DNA of 5,697 nt from assembly GCA_958431945.1 (NCBI GenBank), contig CAUASQ010000106.1, positions 1 through 5,697 of the forward strand, written 5' to 3'. Of this stretch, positions 1-5,648 are shown piece after piece. Below the pieces are notes generated by a model, which made no database searches, was not told the DNA's origin, and saw only the letters and a program-made list of their open reading frames with translations. The number at the start of each line of letters is the position of its first letter. The stretch's first letter is position 1. Both the position numbers and the translations under genes were made by a program. This stretch comes from an uncultured Collinsella sp. GTDB taxonomy: Bacteria; Actinomycetota; Coriobacteriia; Coriobacteriales; Coriobacteriaceae.

Positions 1-29
1 ATTTGCGTTGCAGACTTAATCTTGATCAT
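1..29 (-). CDS. map: Methionine aminopeptidase type I, N-terminal fragment (cut by window edge)
   Basis: The first nine codons read MIKIKSATQ, which resembles the usual N-terminus of bacterial type I methionine aminopeptidase (MIxIKS...). The family removes the initiator methionine from nascent proteins and is a metal-dependent cytoplasmic enzyme; none of its catalytic residues lie in this fragment. The ATG overlaps the adk stop codon as ATGA, so the two are probably translationally coupled. A Shine-Dalgarno-like AAAGAGG lies within the end of adk (40-46), 10 nt before the ATG. map directly after adk is the usual order at the end of spc operons, and that context carries much of the call. Only 29 bases are visible, so the identity is inferred from a short match plus position. 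Confidence 0.8.
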
Positions 30-652
30 AGACCGAGAGCCTCTTTGACATCCCCGTACACGGTCTCGCGAGCCTGGTCACCGTTGACCGACTTGAGCAG
101 ACCCTGGCCACGATAGTAGTCGACGAGCGGGCTCGTGGACTTCTCGTAGACGTCGAGACGGTTCTTGATGGTCTCGGGCTTGTCGTCGTCGCGCTGATAC
201 ATCTCGCCGCCGCACTTGGGGCAGGTGGCATCGGCAGCGGTGCCGGTGTAACCGCAGGCACGGCAGGTGCGACGCGAAGACAGACGATCGATGATGACCT
301 CGGGGGCCACGTCGACCAGAAGAGCGCAGTCGATCTCGCGACCCATGGCGGAGAGCTCGGAATCGAGCGTCACAGCCTGGGCGGTGTTGCGCGGGAAGCC
401 ATCGAGGATGAAGCCCTGCTGGGCGTCATCGGCGGCAAGGCGTTCCTTGACAAGGTCGATCACGAGCTGGTCGGGAACGAGCTCGCCAGCGTCCATGTAC
501 TTCTTAGCCTGAATACCAAGCTCGGTGCCGCCCTTGACGGCAGCACGCAGCAGGTCGCCCGTGGAAATGTGAGCGACGCCAAACTCGGCGACGAGCTCCT
601 GTGCGACGGTGCCCTTACCGGCACCCGGAGCTCCGAGCAATACGAGGTTCAT
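26..652 (-). CDS. adk: Adenylate kinase, short zinc-binding LID form
   Basis: Cytoplasmic adenylate kinase (ATP + AMP = 2 ADP), 208 residues, close to the family norm. The P-loop GAPGAGKG is at residues 7-14, the AMP-binding STGDLLR at about 30-36, and the signature DGFPR at 84-88. The LID has four cysteines, 130/133 and 144/147 (CRAC ... CPKC), as in zinc-binding Gram-positive enzymes, but only 10 residues separate the two pairs, so the LID is shorter than the common long form. Start choice: an in-frame TTG at 656-658 would extend the frame by two codons but sits one base after GGAGG. The ATG at 650-652 has a strong AGAGGAGG at 7 nt spacing and gives the canonical MNLVLLGAPG start. It begins 18 bp after secY and overlaps map by 4 bp, stopping with TGA. 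Confidence 0.97.
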   Translation of the reverse strand: MNLVLLGAPGAGKGTVAQELVAEFGVAHISTGDLLRAAVKGGTELGIQAKKYMDAGELVPDQLVIDLVKERLAADDAQQGFILDGFPRNTAQAVTLDSELSAMGREIDCALLVDVAPEVIIDRLSSRRTCRACGYTGTAADATCPKCGGEMYQRDDDKPETIKNRLDVYEKSTSPLVDYYRGQGLLKSVNGDQARETVYGDVKEALGL

Positions 653-659
653 GAGCAAT

Positions 660-667
660 CCTCCTCT
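660..667 (-). promoter_or_regulatory. adk ribosome binding site
   Basis: AGAGGAGG on the minus strand, 7 nt before the ATG at 650-652. It almost abuts the upstream in-frame TTG at 656-658, so it decides for the ATG. It lies in the 18 bp secY/adk gap. Confidence 0.85.
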
Positions 668-670
668 AGC

Positions 671-1957
671 CTATTTAAAGAATCCATCGTAATCATACAT
701 CTTGATCTGGCCTTCGAGCTTATCGACCGTGTCGAGCACGACGCCGACCATGATGAGGATGGACGTGCCGCCAAATGCCTGGATCAGATGGTTACCCGTG
801 AAGGAGAAGATGATCGAAGGCACGATGGCGATGAGCGCCAAAAAGACAGCGCTGGGAAGCGTGATCTTGTTGAGCGCGTTCTTGATGTAGGCCGCGGTAG
901 CCCTACCCGGACGGACGCCCGGAATAAAGCCGCCCTGCTTCTTAAGGTTGTCGGCCGTGTCATCGGGGTTGAACACCATGGAGGTGTAGAAGTACGCGAA
1001 GAACACGATGAGGACAACGTTAAGCACCCAGTTGAGCCAACCGGTCGAAAGCGCAGAGGCAACTGCCTGAATCCAGCCGATGCCGGGGAAGAACACGGCA
1101 ATCTGGGCCGGGAAGTACAGCAGCGCCGAAGCGAAGATGATCGGCACGACGCCCGCGGTGTTGACCTTGATGGGCAGGTAGGTGGTCTGGCCACCCATCA
1201 TGCGACGGCCCACGACGCGCTTAGCGTAGGAGACCGGGATGCGGCGCTGGCCGCGCTCAAGGAAAACAATCAGCGGGATAACCAGCAGGATGATGGCGCA
1301 GATGATCACCATGGTGATGATGCCACCGGCATTGCCCTCGGTGCTGGAGAAGATAGCCTGCGGCAGACCGGCCATGATGTTCGCGAAGATGATCAGCGAC
1401 ATGCCATTGCCGATACCGCGCTGGGTGATGAGCTCACCAATCCACATGATCAGCATGGCGCCCGCGGTGAGTGTACCGACGATCATGAGGTCGAAGATGA
1501 TCTCGGGAGCGCCGGCGCCATTGAAGCTGATGCCGAAGCTCTTAAAGAGGAAGAGGTAACCCACGGAGTTGAGGATTGCCAGAGCCAGGGTGAGGTAACG
1601 CGAATACTGCGTAATCTTGGTCTGACCGACCTCGCCCTCGCGGGCAAGCTCATGCAGGGAAGGCACGACGGCCTGGAGCATCTGGAGGATGATCGAGCTG
1701 GTGATGTAAGGCATGATGCCCAGCGAAAACACCGACACATAGCTCAACGCGCCGCCAGAGAAAAGATTCAGGAGGGCCATAGCACCTGCGGCGACCGAAT
1801 TGTTATCGGTCGAGAAAAGGCCCAGCATCCCCTGGAAGGGAATGCCGGGCACAGGAACGTGCGCACCAATGCGGTACACGACGAGCATAGCTATGGTAAA
1901 AAGAATCTTTTCGCGCAATTCTTTGATGCGGAAAGCATTCTTAAGACCATTTAGCAC
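671..1957 (-). CDS. secY: Preprotein translocase subunit SecY
   Basis: Core pore subunit of the SecYEG channel, which moves unfolded proteins across, or inserts them into, the cytoplasmic membrane. It has 428 residues, normal for the family, and alternating hydrophobic segments consistent with ten transmembrane helices. TM1 is about residues 18-35 and ends in the conserved HVPVPGI (33-39). The plug/TM2 region with the first SecY signature lies at about 68-92 (GGALSYVSVFSLGIMPYITS). RGIGNGMSLIIF is at 180-191, the cytoplasmic loop with ERGQRRIPVSYAKR at about 234-247, and the C5 loop that contacts SecA and ribosomes has RPGRAT at 349-354. The start is GTG, overlapping the rplO stop by 7 bp (GTGCTAA); a purine-rich GGAAAGGT at 1967-1974 is 9 nt upstream. 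Translation is probably coupled to rplO. It ends in TAG. No truncation or missing motif is seen. Confidence 0.97.
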   Translation of the reverse strand: MLNGLKNAFRIKELREKILFTIAMLVVYRIGAHVPVPGIPFQGMLGLFSTDNNSVAAGAMALLNLFSGGALSYVSVFSLGIMPYITSSIILQMLQAVVPSLHELAREGEVGQTKITQYSRYLTLALAILNSVGYLFLFKSFGISFNGAGAPEIIFDLMIVGTLTAGAMLIMWIGELITQRGIGNGMSLIIFANIMAGLPQAIFSSTEGNAGGIITMVIICAIILLVIPLIVFLERGQRRIPVSYAKRVVGRRMMGGQTTYLPIKVNTAGVVPIIFASALLYFPAQIAVFFPGIGWIQAVASALSTGWLNWVLNVVLIVFFAYFYTSMVFNPDDTADNLKKQGGFIPGVRPGRATAAYIKNALNKITLPSAVFLALIAIVPSIIFSFTGNHLIQAFGGTSILIMVGVVLDTVDKLEGQIKMYDYDGFFK

Positions 1958-2400
1958 GGCAGCTCGACCTTTCCGCCGGCGGCCTCGATCTTGGCCTGCG
2001 CAGAAGCGCTGACCTTGTCGACCTTGACCGTGAACTTCTTGGTGAGCTCACCATTGCCGAGCACCTTGACGGGCTCGAACTCGCTCTTGGTGATGCGAGC
2101 GGCCTTAAGAGCGGCACCGTCGATCACAGCGCCGTCCTCGAACTTACGCTCGAGACGCTCAACGTTAACAGCGGTGTACTCGATACGACGGGGGTTGCGG
2201 AAGCCCGGAAGCTTGGGCAGGCGCATAGCCAGCGGAGTCTGGCCACCCTCGAAGCCGGCACCCTTGGTGCCGCCAGAGCGGGAACCCTGGCCCTTCTGGC
2301 CGCGGCCAGAAGTGGTGCCGTGACCCGAAGAATTGCCACGGCCGACGCGCTTGCGGTTCTTGGTGGAACCGGGCGCGGGAGTAAGATCGTGAAGCTGCAT
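1951..2400 (-). CDS. rplO: 50S ribosomal protein L15
   Basis: A 149-residue L15, a 23S rRNA-binding protein that joins late in 50S assembly. The N-terminal third is the typical Gly/Arg/Lys-rich extended arm that threads into rRNA (MQLHDLTPAPGS..., GRGNSSGHGTTSGRGQKGQ at about 21-39, then the GFEGGQTPL motif). The C-terminal globular domain has VKVLGNGELTKKFTVKVDKVS, matching the family signature region. The protein ends in Pro-Cys just before TAA. ATG start, with a GGAG contained in the last codons of rpmD 6-7 nt upstream, and only 3 bp between the genes. The last 7 bp are shared with the secY start. Confidence 0.97.
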   Translation of the reverse strand: MQLHDLTPAPGSTKNRKRVGRGNSSGHGTTSGRGQKGQGSRSGGTKGAGFEGGQTPLAMRLPKLPGFRNPRRIEYTAVNVERLERKFEDGAVIDGAALKAARITKSEFEPVKVLGNGELTKKFTVKVDKVSASAQAKIEAAGGKVELPC

Positions 2401-2403
2401 TTG

Positions 2404-2586
2404 CTACTCCTCTACAATCTCGACAAGGTGCTTGACCTTGAAGATCATGCCGCGGACGGACTCGTTGTCAGCAATCTCGCGAACCTCGCGGATCCTGTGG
2501 AGACCGAGGGCACGGACAGTACGGACCTGGTCCTGCTTGCAACCGTTGGTGCTGCGGACCTGCTTGATCTTGATGGTGTCAGCCAT
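2404..2586 (-). CDS. rpmD: 50S ribosomal protein L30
   Basis: A 60-residue L30, the usual length for the short bacterial form, which sits on the 50S surface against 23S rRNA. The start (MADTIKIKQVRSTNGCKQDQ) and the following LGLHRIREVREIADNESVRGMI block (about 28-48) are characteristic: the K-Q-R-S strand, then the Leu-Gly-Leu/Arg segment and the final hydrophobic strand KVKHLVEIVEE. AAGGAG within the end of rpsE lies 8 nt before the ATG; the gap to rpsE is 2 bp. It ends in TAG. The position between S5 and L15 is the standard one. L30 is absent from some bacterial lineages, so its presence is a mild taxonomic clue. Confidence 0.96.
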   Translation of the reverse strand: MADTIKIKQVRSTNGCKQDQVRTVRALGLHRIREVREIADNESVRGMIFKVKHLVEIVEE

Positions 2587-2588
2587 GC

Positions 2589-3113
2589 TTAGTTCTCCTT
2601 ACCGACGAACATCTCGGAGACCGTCAGGCCACGGCGAGCCGCGACGTCCTCAGGGCTGGAGAGCTCCTTGAGGCCCTCGACGGCAGCCTTGATGATGTTG
2701 AGGCCGTTGTCGGTACCGAGGGACTTGGACAGGACGTTCTTGATGCCAGCAAGCTCAAAGAGGGGACGCACAGCGCCGCCGGCGATAACGCCGGTACCCT
2801 CGACAGCGGGCTTGATGATGATGCGGCCGGCACCAAAGTGGCCGAGAACCTCGTGCGGGATGGTGCCCTGCTCGGTCACCGGCACGTGGAACATGTTCTT
2901 CTTGGCATCGAGAGATGCCTTGGAGATGGCCATGGGCACCTCAGCGGACTTGCCCATGCCAACGCCGACGTTGCCCTTGCCGTCGCCAACGACGACGAGA
3001 GCGACGAGGCTCATGCGACGACCACCCTTGACGGTCTTCGACACGCGGTTGATGTAAACGACGCGCTCCTCGAACTCGGAGGCCTCGCGCTGCTGCTTCT
3101 GATTACGAGCCAT
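2589..3113 (-). CDS. rpsE: 30S ribosomal protein S5
   Basis: A 174-residue S5, a small-subunit protein near the decoding and mRNA entry region that influences translational fidelity. The N-terminal double-stranded RNA-binding-like domain carries the signature KGGRRMSLVALVVVGDGKG at about 29-47, followed by NVGVGMGKSAEV. The C-terminal domain has the conserved GAGRIIIKPAVEGTGVIAGG stretch and the AVRPLFELAGI segment. The ATG follows TAGGAGGT, in which the rplR stop codon TAG is merged with the Shine-Dalgarno sequence (AGGAGG at 3124-3129), with 10 nt spacing. An ATG inside that spacer is followed at once by TAG and cannot be the start. The gap to rplR is 14 bp. It ends in TAA. Confidence 0.97.
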   Translation of the reverse strand: MARNQKQQREASEFEERVVYINRVSKTVKGGRRMSLVALVVVGDGKGNVGVGMGKSAEVPMAISKASLDAKKNMFHVPVTEQGTIPHEVLGHFGAGRIIIKPAVEGTGVIAGGAVRPLFELAGIKNVLSKSLGTDNGLNIIKAAVEGLKELSSPEDVAARRGLTVSEMFVGKEN

Positions 3114-3127
3114 GTGCTACATACCTC

Positions 3128-3496
3128 CTAGAACTCGAGACCGGCGGCACGAGCACCGTCGGCGAGGGCCTTGACGCGGCCATGGTAGATACGGCCACCG
3201 CGATCGAAGGCGACCTTGGTGATGCCGGCCTCGATGGCGCGCTTGCCAACGAGCTGACCGACCTTCTCCGCAGCCTCCTTGTTCGAGGTGTGGGTGCCCT
3301 TGAACTCGGCCTCGAGGGTCGAGGCAGAGACGAGCGTCAGGCTGGAGCCCTTGCTGTCGTCGATGATCTGGGCATAGATGTTGGCGTTAGTACGGGTCAC
3401 GCGAAGACGCGGACGCTCGGAGGTACCCGAGACCTTGCCGCGAACACGACGCTGACGACGCTTGAGGCCTTCCAGCTTCGCCTTATGCTTGTTCAT
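3128..3496 (-). CDS. rplR: 50S ribosomal protein L18
   Basis: A 122-residue L18, which binds 5S rRNA and with L5 helps anchor it in the central protuberance of the 50S subunit. The basic N-terminal tail (MNKHKAKLEGLKRRQRRVR) is followed by RPRLRVTRTNANIYAQIIDD at 28-47 and the C-terminal FDRGGRIYHGRVKALADGAR at about 97-116, all typical of the family. ATG start with TTAGGAG at 7 nt spacing. It lies 75 bp after rplF, an unusually wide gap for this operon that contains two hairpins (see 3525-3546 and 3560-3573). It ends in TAG, merged with the rpsE ribosome binding site. Confidence 0.97.
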   Translation of the reverse strand: MNKHKAKLEGLKRRQRRVRGKVSGTSERPRLRVTRTNANIYAQIIDDSKGSSLTLVSASTLEAEFKGTHTSNKEAAEKVGQLVGKRAIEAGITKVAFDRGGRIYHGRVKALADGARAAGLEF

Positions 3497-3524
3497 ACGT
3501 AAACTCCTAAAAAGGTTGATCTTG

Positions 3525-3546
3525 CCAGCACCTGACGGGGTGCTGG
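3525..3546 (-). other. Intergenic stem-loop between rplF and rplR
   Basis: Perfect 8-bp inverted repeat CCAGCACC / GGTGCTGG around a 6-nt loop, 28 nt upstream of the rplR start. In the transcribed strand it is followed by CAAGATCAACCTTTTT, so the T-run begins about 11 nt after the stem; this is not a standard intrinsic terminator. It could be an attenuator, an mRNA processing or stability element, or a protein-binding site. The structure is seen in the sequence; the function is unknown. Confidence 0.6.
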
Positions 3547-3559
3547 TCTTATGCGAGTG

Positions 3560-3573
3560 AGTCGGTTACGACT
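3560..3573 (-). other. Small hairpin overlapping the rplF stop codon
   Basis: Inverted repeat AGTCG / CGACT (5 bp) with a 4-nt loop, placed so that two bases of the rplF TAG stop lie in the stem. It is followed 13 nt downstream by the larger stem-loop at 3525-3546. At this length a chance occurrence is possible. Confidence 0.35.
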
Positions 3574-4108
3574 ACTTGGCGGCCTTACCCAGCTTGCGGC
3601 GGATGTGCTCGCCAACGTAGTGGATACCCTTGCCCTTGTAAGGCTCGGGAGGACGATGGCCGCGGATCTCAGCGGCGATCTGACCGACCTGCTGCTTGTT
3701 GATACCCTTGACGTTCACGTGGGTGTTGTCGGGAACCTCGAAGGTGATGCCCTCGGGAGCCTCGACGATCACGGGGTGCGAGAAGCCCAGGGAGAACTCG
3801 AGGTTCTTGCCCTTCTGCTGCACGCGGTAACCGACGCCGGCGAGCTCGAGCTTCTTCTCGAAGCCCTCGGAAACGCCAACAACCATGTTGTGGATGAGGG
3901 CGCGGGTGAGGCCGTGGCGGGCACGGGTCTCACGCTCGTCGTCGGGACGGGAAACGGTGAGGACGTTGTCCTCGACGTTGATAGCGAGCTTCTCAAAGAC
4001 ATCGAGCTCGAGCTGGCCCTTGGGGCCCTTGACGACAACGTTGTTGCCGTTGACTGCCACTTCGACTCCGGCGGGAATCTGGACAGGCTTATTACCGATA
4101 CGAGACAC
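3572..4108 (-). CDS. rplF: 50S ribosomal protein L6
   Basis: A 178-residue L6, a two-domain 23S rRNA-binding protein near the factor-binding (GTPase-associated) region of the 50S subunit. It opens with the conserved MSRIGNKPVQIPAGV and carries the C-terminal signature PEPYKGKGI at 154-162 followed by HYVGEHIRRKLGKAAK. Full length, no breaks. The start is GTG, with AAAGGAG 6 nt upstream; no in-frame ATG nearby gives the conserved N-terminus. It lies 33 bp after rpsH and ends in TAG. Position between S8 and L18 is standard. Confidence 0.97.
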   Translation of the reverse strand: MSRIGNKPVQIPAGVEVAVNGNNVVVKGPKGQLELDVFEKLAINVEDNVLTVSRPDDERETRARHGLTRALIHNMVVGVSEGFEKKLELAGVGYRVQQKGKNLEFSLGFSHPVIVEAPEGITFEVPDNTHVNVKGINKQQVGQIAAEIRGHRPPEPYKGKGIHYVGEHIRRKLGKAAK

Positions 4109-4141
4109 GGTGATCTCCTTTCCTTCTACCTACCGAGCGAA

Positions 4142-4540
4142 TTACCAGACGTAAGCGATGATCTCGCCGCCGACGTTGTGCTTGCGAGCATCGCGGTCGG
4201 TCATGACGCCATGGCTGGTGGAAATAATGGCGGTACCAAGGCCACCGCGGACGCGGGGCATGTCGGCAACGCCGGTGTACTTACGCAGGCCCGGCTTGGA
4301 AATGCGGCGGATGCCGTTGATGACCTTAGCCTTCTTGGGACCATACTTAAGCGTGATGTGCAGAGTCTTCTGGGGAACGGTGTCCTCGACATCGTAGCCC
4401 TCGATGTAGCCCTCCTCGTGCAGAACACGAGCGATCTCGACGAGCTTCTTGCTGCTCGGCATGGAGACCGTGGCCTTGTTCACAGAGTTAGCGTTACGGA
4501 TGCGCGTAAGCATATCTGCGATCGGGTCTGTAAGGTTCAT
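4142..4540 (-). CDS. rpsH: 30S ribosomal protein S8
   Basis: A 132-residue S8, a primary 16S rRNA-binding protein of the central domain and, in E. coli, the translational repressor of the spc operon through a site near the start of rplE. It starts MNLTDPIADMLTRIRNA (1-17) and has the family signature GTAIISTSHGVMTDRDAR at about 102-119, followed by the usual end GGEIIAYVW. ATG start with GAAGGAG at 7 nt spacing. It follows rpsN after a 119 bp gap. If feedback like that in E. coli operates here, the target could lie in the rplE leader, but I did not identify an S8-binding motif. Confidence 0.97.
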   Translation of the reverse strand: MNLTDPIADMLTRIRNANSVNKATVSMPSSKKLVEIARVLHEEGYIEGYDVEDTVPQKTLHITLKYGPKKAKVINGIRRISKPGLRKYTGVADMPRVRGGLGTAIISTSHGVMTDRDARKHNVGGEIIAYVW

Positions 4541-4659
4541 ACAGATTCTCCTTCGTTCTTGATGAACACGTGCTCTTGGTTCTTCGCCGCCCTTAACGGC
4601 AAAGCCTTTTTAGCGCGTTTTCCCTGTTCCAAACTGATGCTTGAAACGCTGGTAGTGAC
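4541..4659 (-). other. 119-bp rpsN/rpsH intergenic region
   Basis: The longest internal gap in the window. It holds the rpsH ribosome binding site next to rpsH, a weak inverted repeat GCCG/CGGC with a 7-nt loop (4586-4600), and a near-palindrome around CACGTG close to 4565-4576. I see no small open frame with a ribosome binding site and no convincing promoter or terminator. It is probably untranslated spacer. Confidence 0.5.
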
Positions 4660-4845
4660 TTACCAGCTGGCCTTCTTAACGCCGGGAAGCTCGCCCTTGA
4701 GTGCAAGCTCGCGGAAGCAGACACGGCACAGGCCGAACTTGCGGTACACAGAGTGCGGACGGCCGCAGCGCTGGCAGCGCGTGTACTCACGAGTAGAGAA
4801 CTTCTGCTTGCGATTGCACTTGACGATCATCGATGTCTTAGCCAC
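4660..4845 (-). CDS. rpsN: 30S ribosomal protein S14, zinc-binding type (type Z)
   Basis: A 61-residue S14, a late-assembling protein of the 30S head. It is the short zinc form: four cysteines in two CxxC pairs at residues 24/27 (CQRC) and 40/43 (CRVC) form a zinc ribbon, against about 90-100 residues in the cysteine-free form. The end LALKGELPGVKKASW is typical. The start is GTG (GTG GCT AAG, giving MAKTSM), with GAGGAGG 6 nt upstream. It is separated from rplE by 79 bp containing a large stem-loop, and from rpsH by 119 bp. It ends in TAA. Some bacteria carry a second, zinc-free S14 elsewhere that replaces this one in zinc shortage; none is visible here. The symbol rpsZ is also used for this type. 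Confidence 0.96.
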   Translation of the reverse strand: MAKTSMIVKCNRKQKFSTREYTRCQRCGRPHSVYRKFGLCRVCFRELALKGELPGVKKASW

Positions 4846-4874
4846 TTATATCCTCCTCACATAGAGTATTGTTC

Positions 4875-4916
4875 GCCCCAAGCGCCGCCCCCTTGTGGGA
4901 ACGGCGCTTATAGGGC
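4875..4916 (-). other. Large stem-loop between rplE and rpsN
   Basis: Perfect 8-bp inverted repeat AAGCGCCG (4880-4887) / CGGCGCTT (4902-4909), flanked by possible outer pairs GCCC (4875-4878) / GGGC (4913-4916) and with an inner CCC/GGG that could extend it. The transcribed strand continues GGGGCGAACAATACTC with no T-run, so it is not an intrinsic terminator. It begins 8 nt after the rplE stop and ends about 29 nt before rpsN. A role in mRNA processing, stability or protein binding is possible but not shown. Confidence 0.6.
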
Positions 4917-4924
4917 AGGTGAAC

Positions 4925-5482
4925 CTATTTCTTGAACGGGAAACCGAAGGCGTCCAGAAGGGCCTTGGCCTCCTCATCGGTGTTGGCGGTGGTCACGAAA
5001 GTGATGTCCATACCACGCTGGTGATCGACGGAGTCAAAGTCGATCTCGGGGAAGATGAGCTGCTCGGTGACGCCCATGGAGAAGTTACCACGGCCGTCGA
5101 AGCTCTTGGCGGAGATGCCGCGGAAGTCGCGGATACGGGGGATCGCGACGGAGGTCAGACGATCGAAGAACTCCCACATACGGTCGCCACGCAGGGTAAC
5201 CTTGCAGCCGATCGGCATACCAGCGCGCAGGCGGAAGGTAGCGATGGACTTGCGGGCACGGGTGATCATCGGCTGCTGGCCGGTGATGGCGCGCAGGTCG
5301 CGCACGGCACCGTCGATGGCCTTGGAATCGGTAGCGGCCTCGCCGACACCCATGTTCACGACGATCTTCTCAAACTTGGGGATCATCATGACGTTCTCGT
5401 ACTGGAACTTGTCCTGAAGCTGCTGCTTGACCTCGTTGTTGTACTTGGTCTTCAGACGCGGCACATACTTCTCTTCTGCCAT
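4925..5482 (-). CDS. rplE: 50S ribosomal protein L5
   Basis: A 185-residue L5, which binds 5S rRNA and contacts P-site tRNA from the central protuberance of the 50S subunit; it pairs functionally with L18 encoded downstream. Conserved blocks: KIVVNMGVGEA at 39-49, QQPMITRARKSIATFRLRAG at about 69-88, RIRDFRG at 116-122, and the FDGRGNFSMGVTEQLIFPEI segment after it. The C-terminus (GMDITFVTTANTDEEAKALL...) is complete. ATG start with AAGGAG 6 nt upstream. It ends in TAG. Normally rplX (L24) lies immediately upstream; here a 215-bp stretch without L24 precedes it, so this may be the first gene of its transcript. Confidence 0.97.
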   Translation of the reverse strand: MAEEKYVPRLKTKYNNEVKQQLQDKFQYENVMMIPKFEKIVVNMGVGEAATDSKAIDGAVRDLRAITGQQPMITRARKSIATFRLRAGMPIGCKVTLRGDRMWEFFDRLTSVAIPRIRDFRGISAKSFDGRGNFSMGVTEQLIFPEIDFDSVDHQRGMDITFVTTANTDEEAKALLDAFGFPFKK

Positions 5483-5619
5483 TGTTCACTCCTTCTTGGG
5501 GTTTTAAGCACGGGGCGTGGCCACGATGGGTTGTCCTCGTGCCTCCTGGCTGCATCCGCGCCGCTCATGGCATTTTGCGGTTTGGACTCGACGCAGCAGG
5601 AGCCGACAAAACAATCGGT
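5483..5619 (-). promoter_or_regulatory. Probable 5' leader of the rplE transcript
   Basis: Non-coding stretch between the predicted -10 box and the rplE start. Adjacent to rplE is the ribosome binding site AAGGAG (5489-5494). Upstream of it GCACG (5538-5542) and CGTGC (5508-5512) can pair, with further GG/CC pairs across a mismatch, enclosing the 10-base palindrome CGTGGCCACG (5516-5525). An AGGAGG (5542-5547) has no start codon at a useful distance. A six-codon frame from GTG at 5522-5524 to a TAA has GAGG 10 nt upstream, but it is too short to support. The leader could host ribosomal-protein feedback; that is inference. Confidence 0.45.
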
Positions 5620-5648
5620 ACTATACGCGCATCGGGAGCGTATTTCCA
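5620..5648 (-). promoter_or_regulatory. Putative sigma-70-type promoter for rplE and downstream genes
   Basis: TATAGT (5620-5625) is a good -10 match (5 of 6). At 17 bp spacing lies TGGAAA (5643-5648), a fair -35 (4 of 6 to TTGACA), just downstream of a TTTTT run. It points towards rplE, with an expected transcript start near 5612-5615. Support is motif only, strengthened by the lack of an upstream gene within the window. Confidence 0.5.

Noticed and set aside
656..658. TTG as the adk start
   Set aside because: Only one base separates it from GGAGG; the ATG at 650-652 has correct spacing and the conserved N-terminus.
569..1954. 461-codon plus-strand open frame opposite secY and the start of adk
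   Set aside because: Exactly codon-aligned antisense to real genes, no recognisable domain, and explained by absence of TTA, CTA and TCA codons in secY.
4565..4576. Near-palindrome around CACGTG as an operator
   Set aside because: Imperfect, short, inside an operon and with no promoter next to it.
4586..4611. Plus-strand terminator (GCCG/CGGC stem followed by TTTTT)
   Set aside because: Four-base stem, six bases between stem and T-run, and no plus-strand gene to terminate.
4595..4640. Internal promoter upstream of rpsH (TTGGAA ... TAAAAA)
   Set aside because: Spacing of about 14 bp and a poor -10 match; not convincing.
3551..4864. 437-codon plus-strand open frame opposite rplF, rpsH and rpsN
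   Set aside because: Codon-aligned antisense to rplF and rpsH, whose identities are certain; no family motifs.
5508..5524. Six-codon leader peptide starting at GTG, ending TAA before the rplE ribosome binding site
   Set aside because: Too short and with only a weak GAGG; likely chance.
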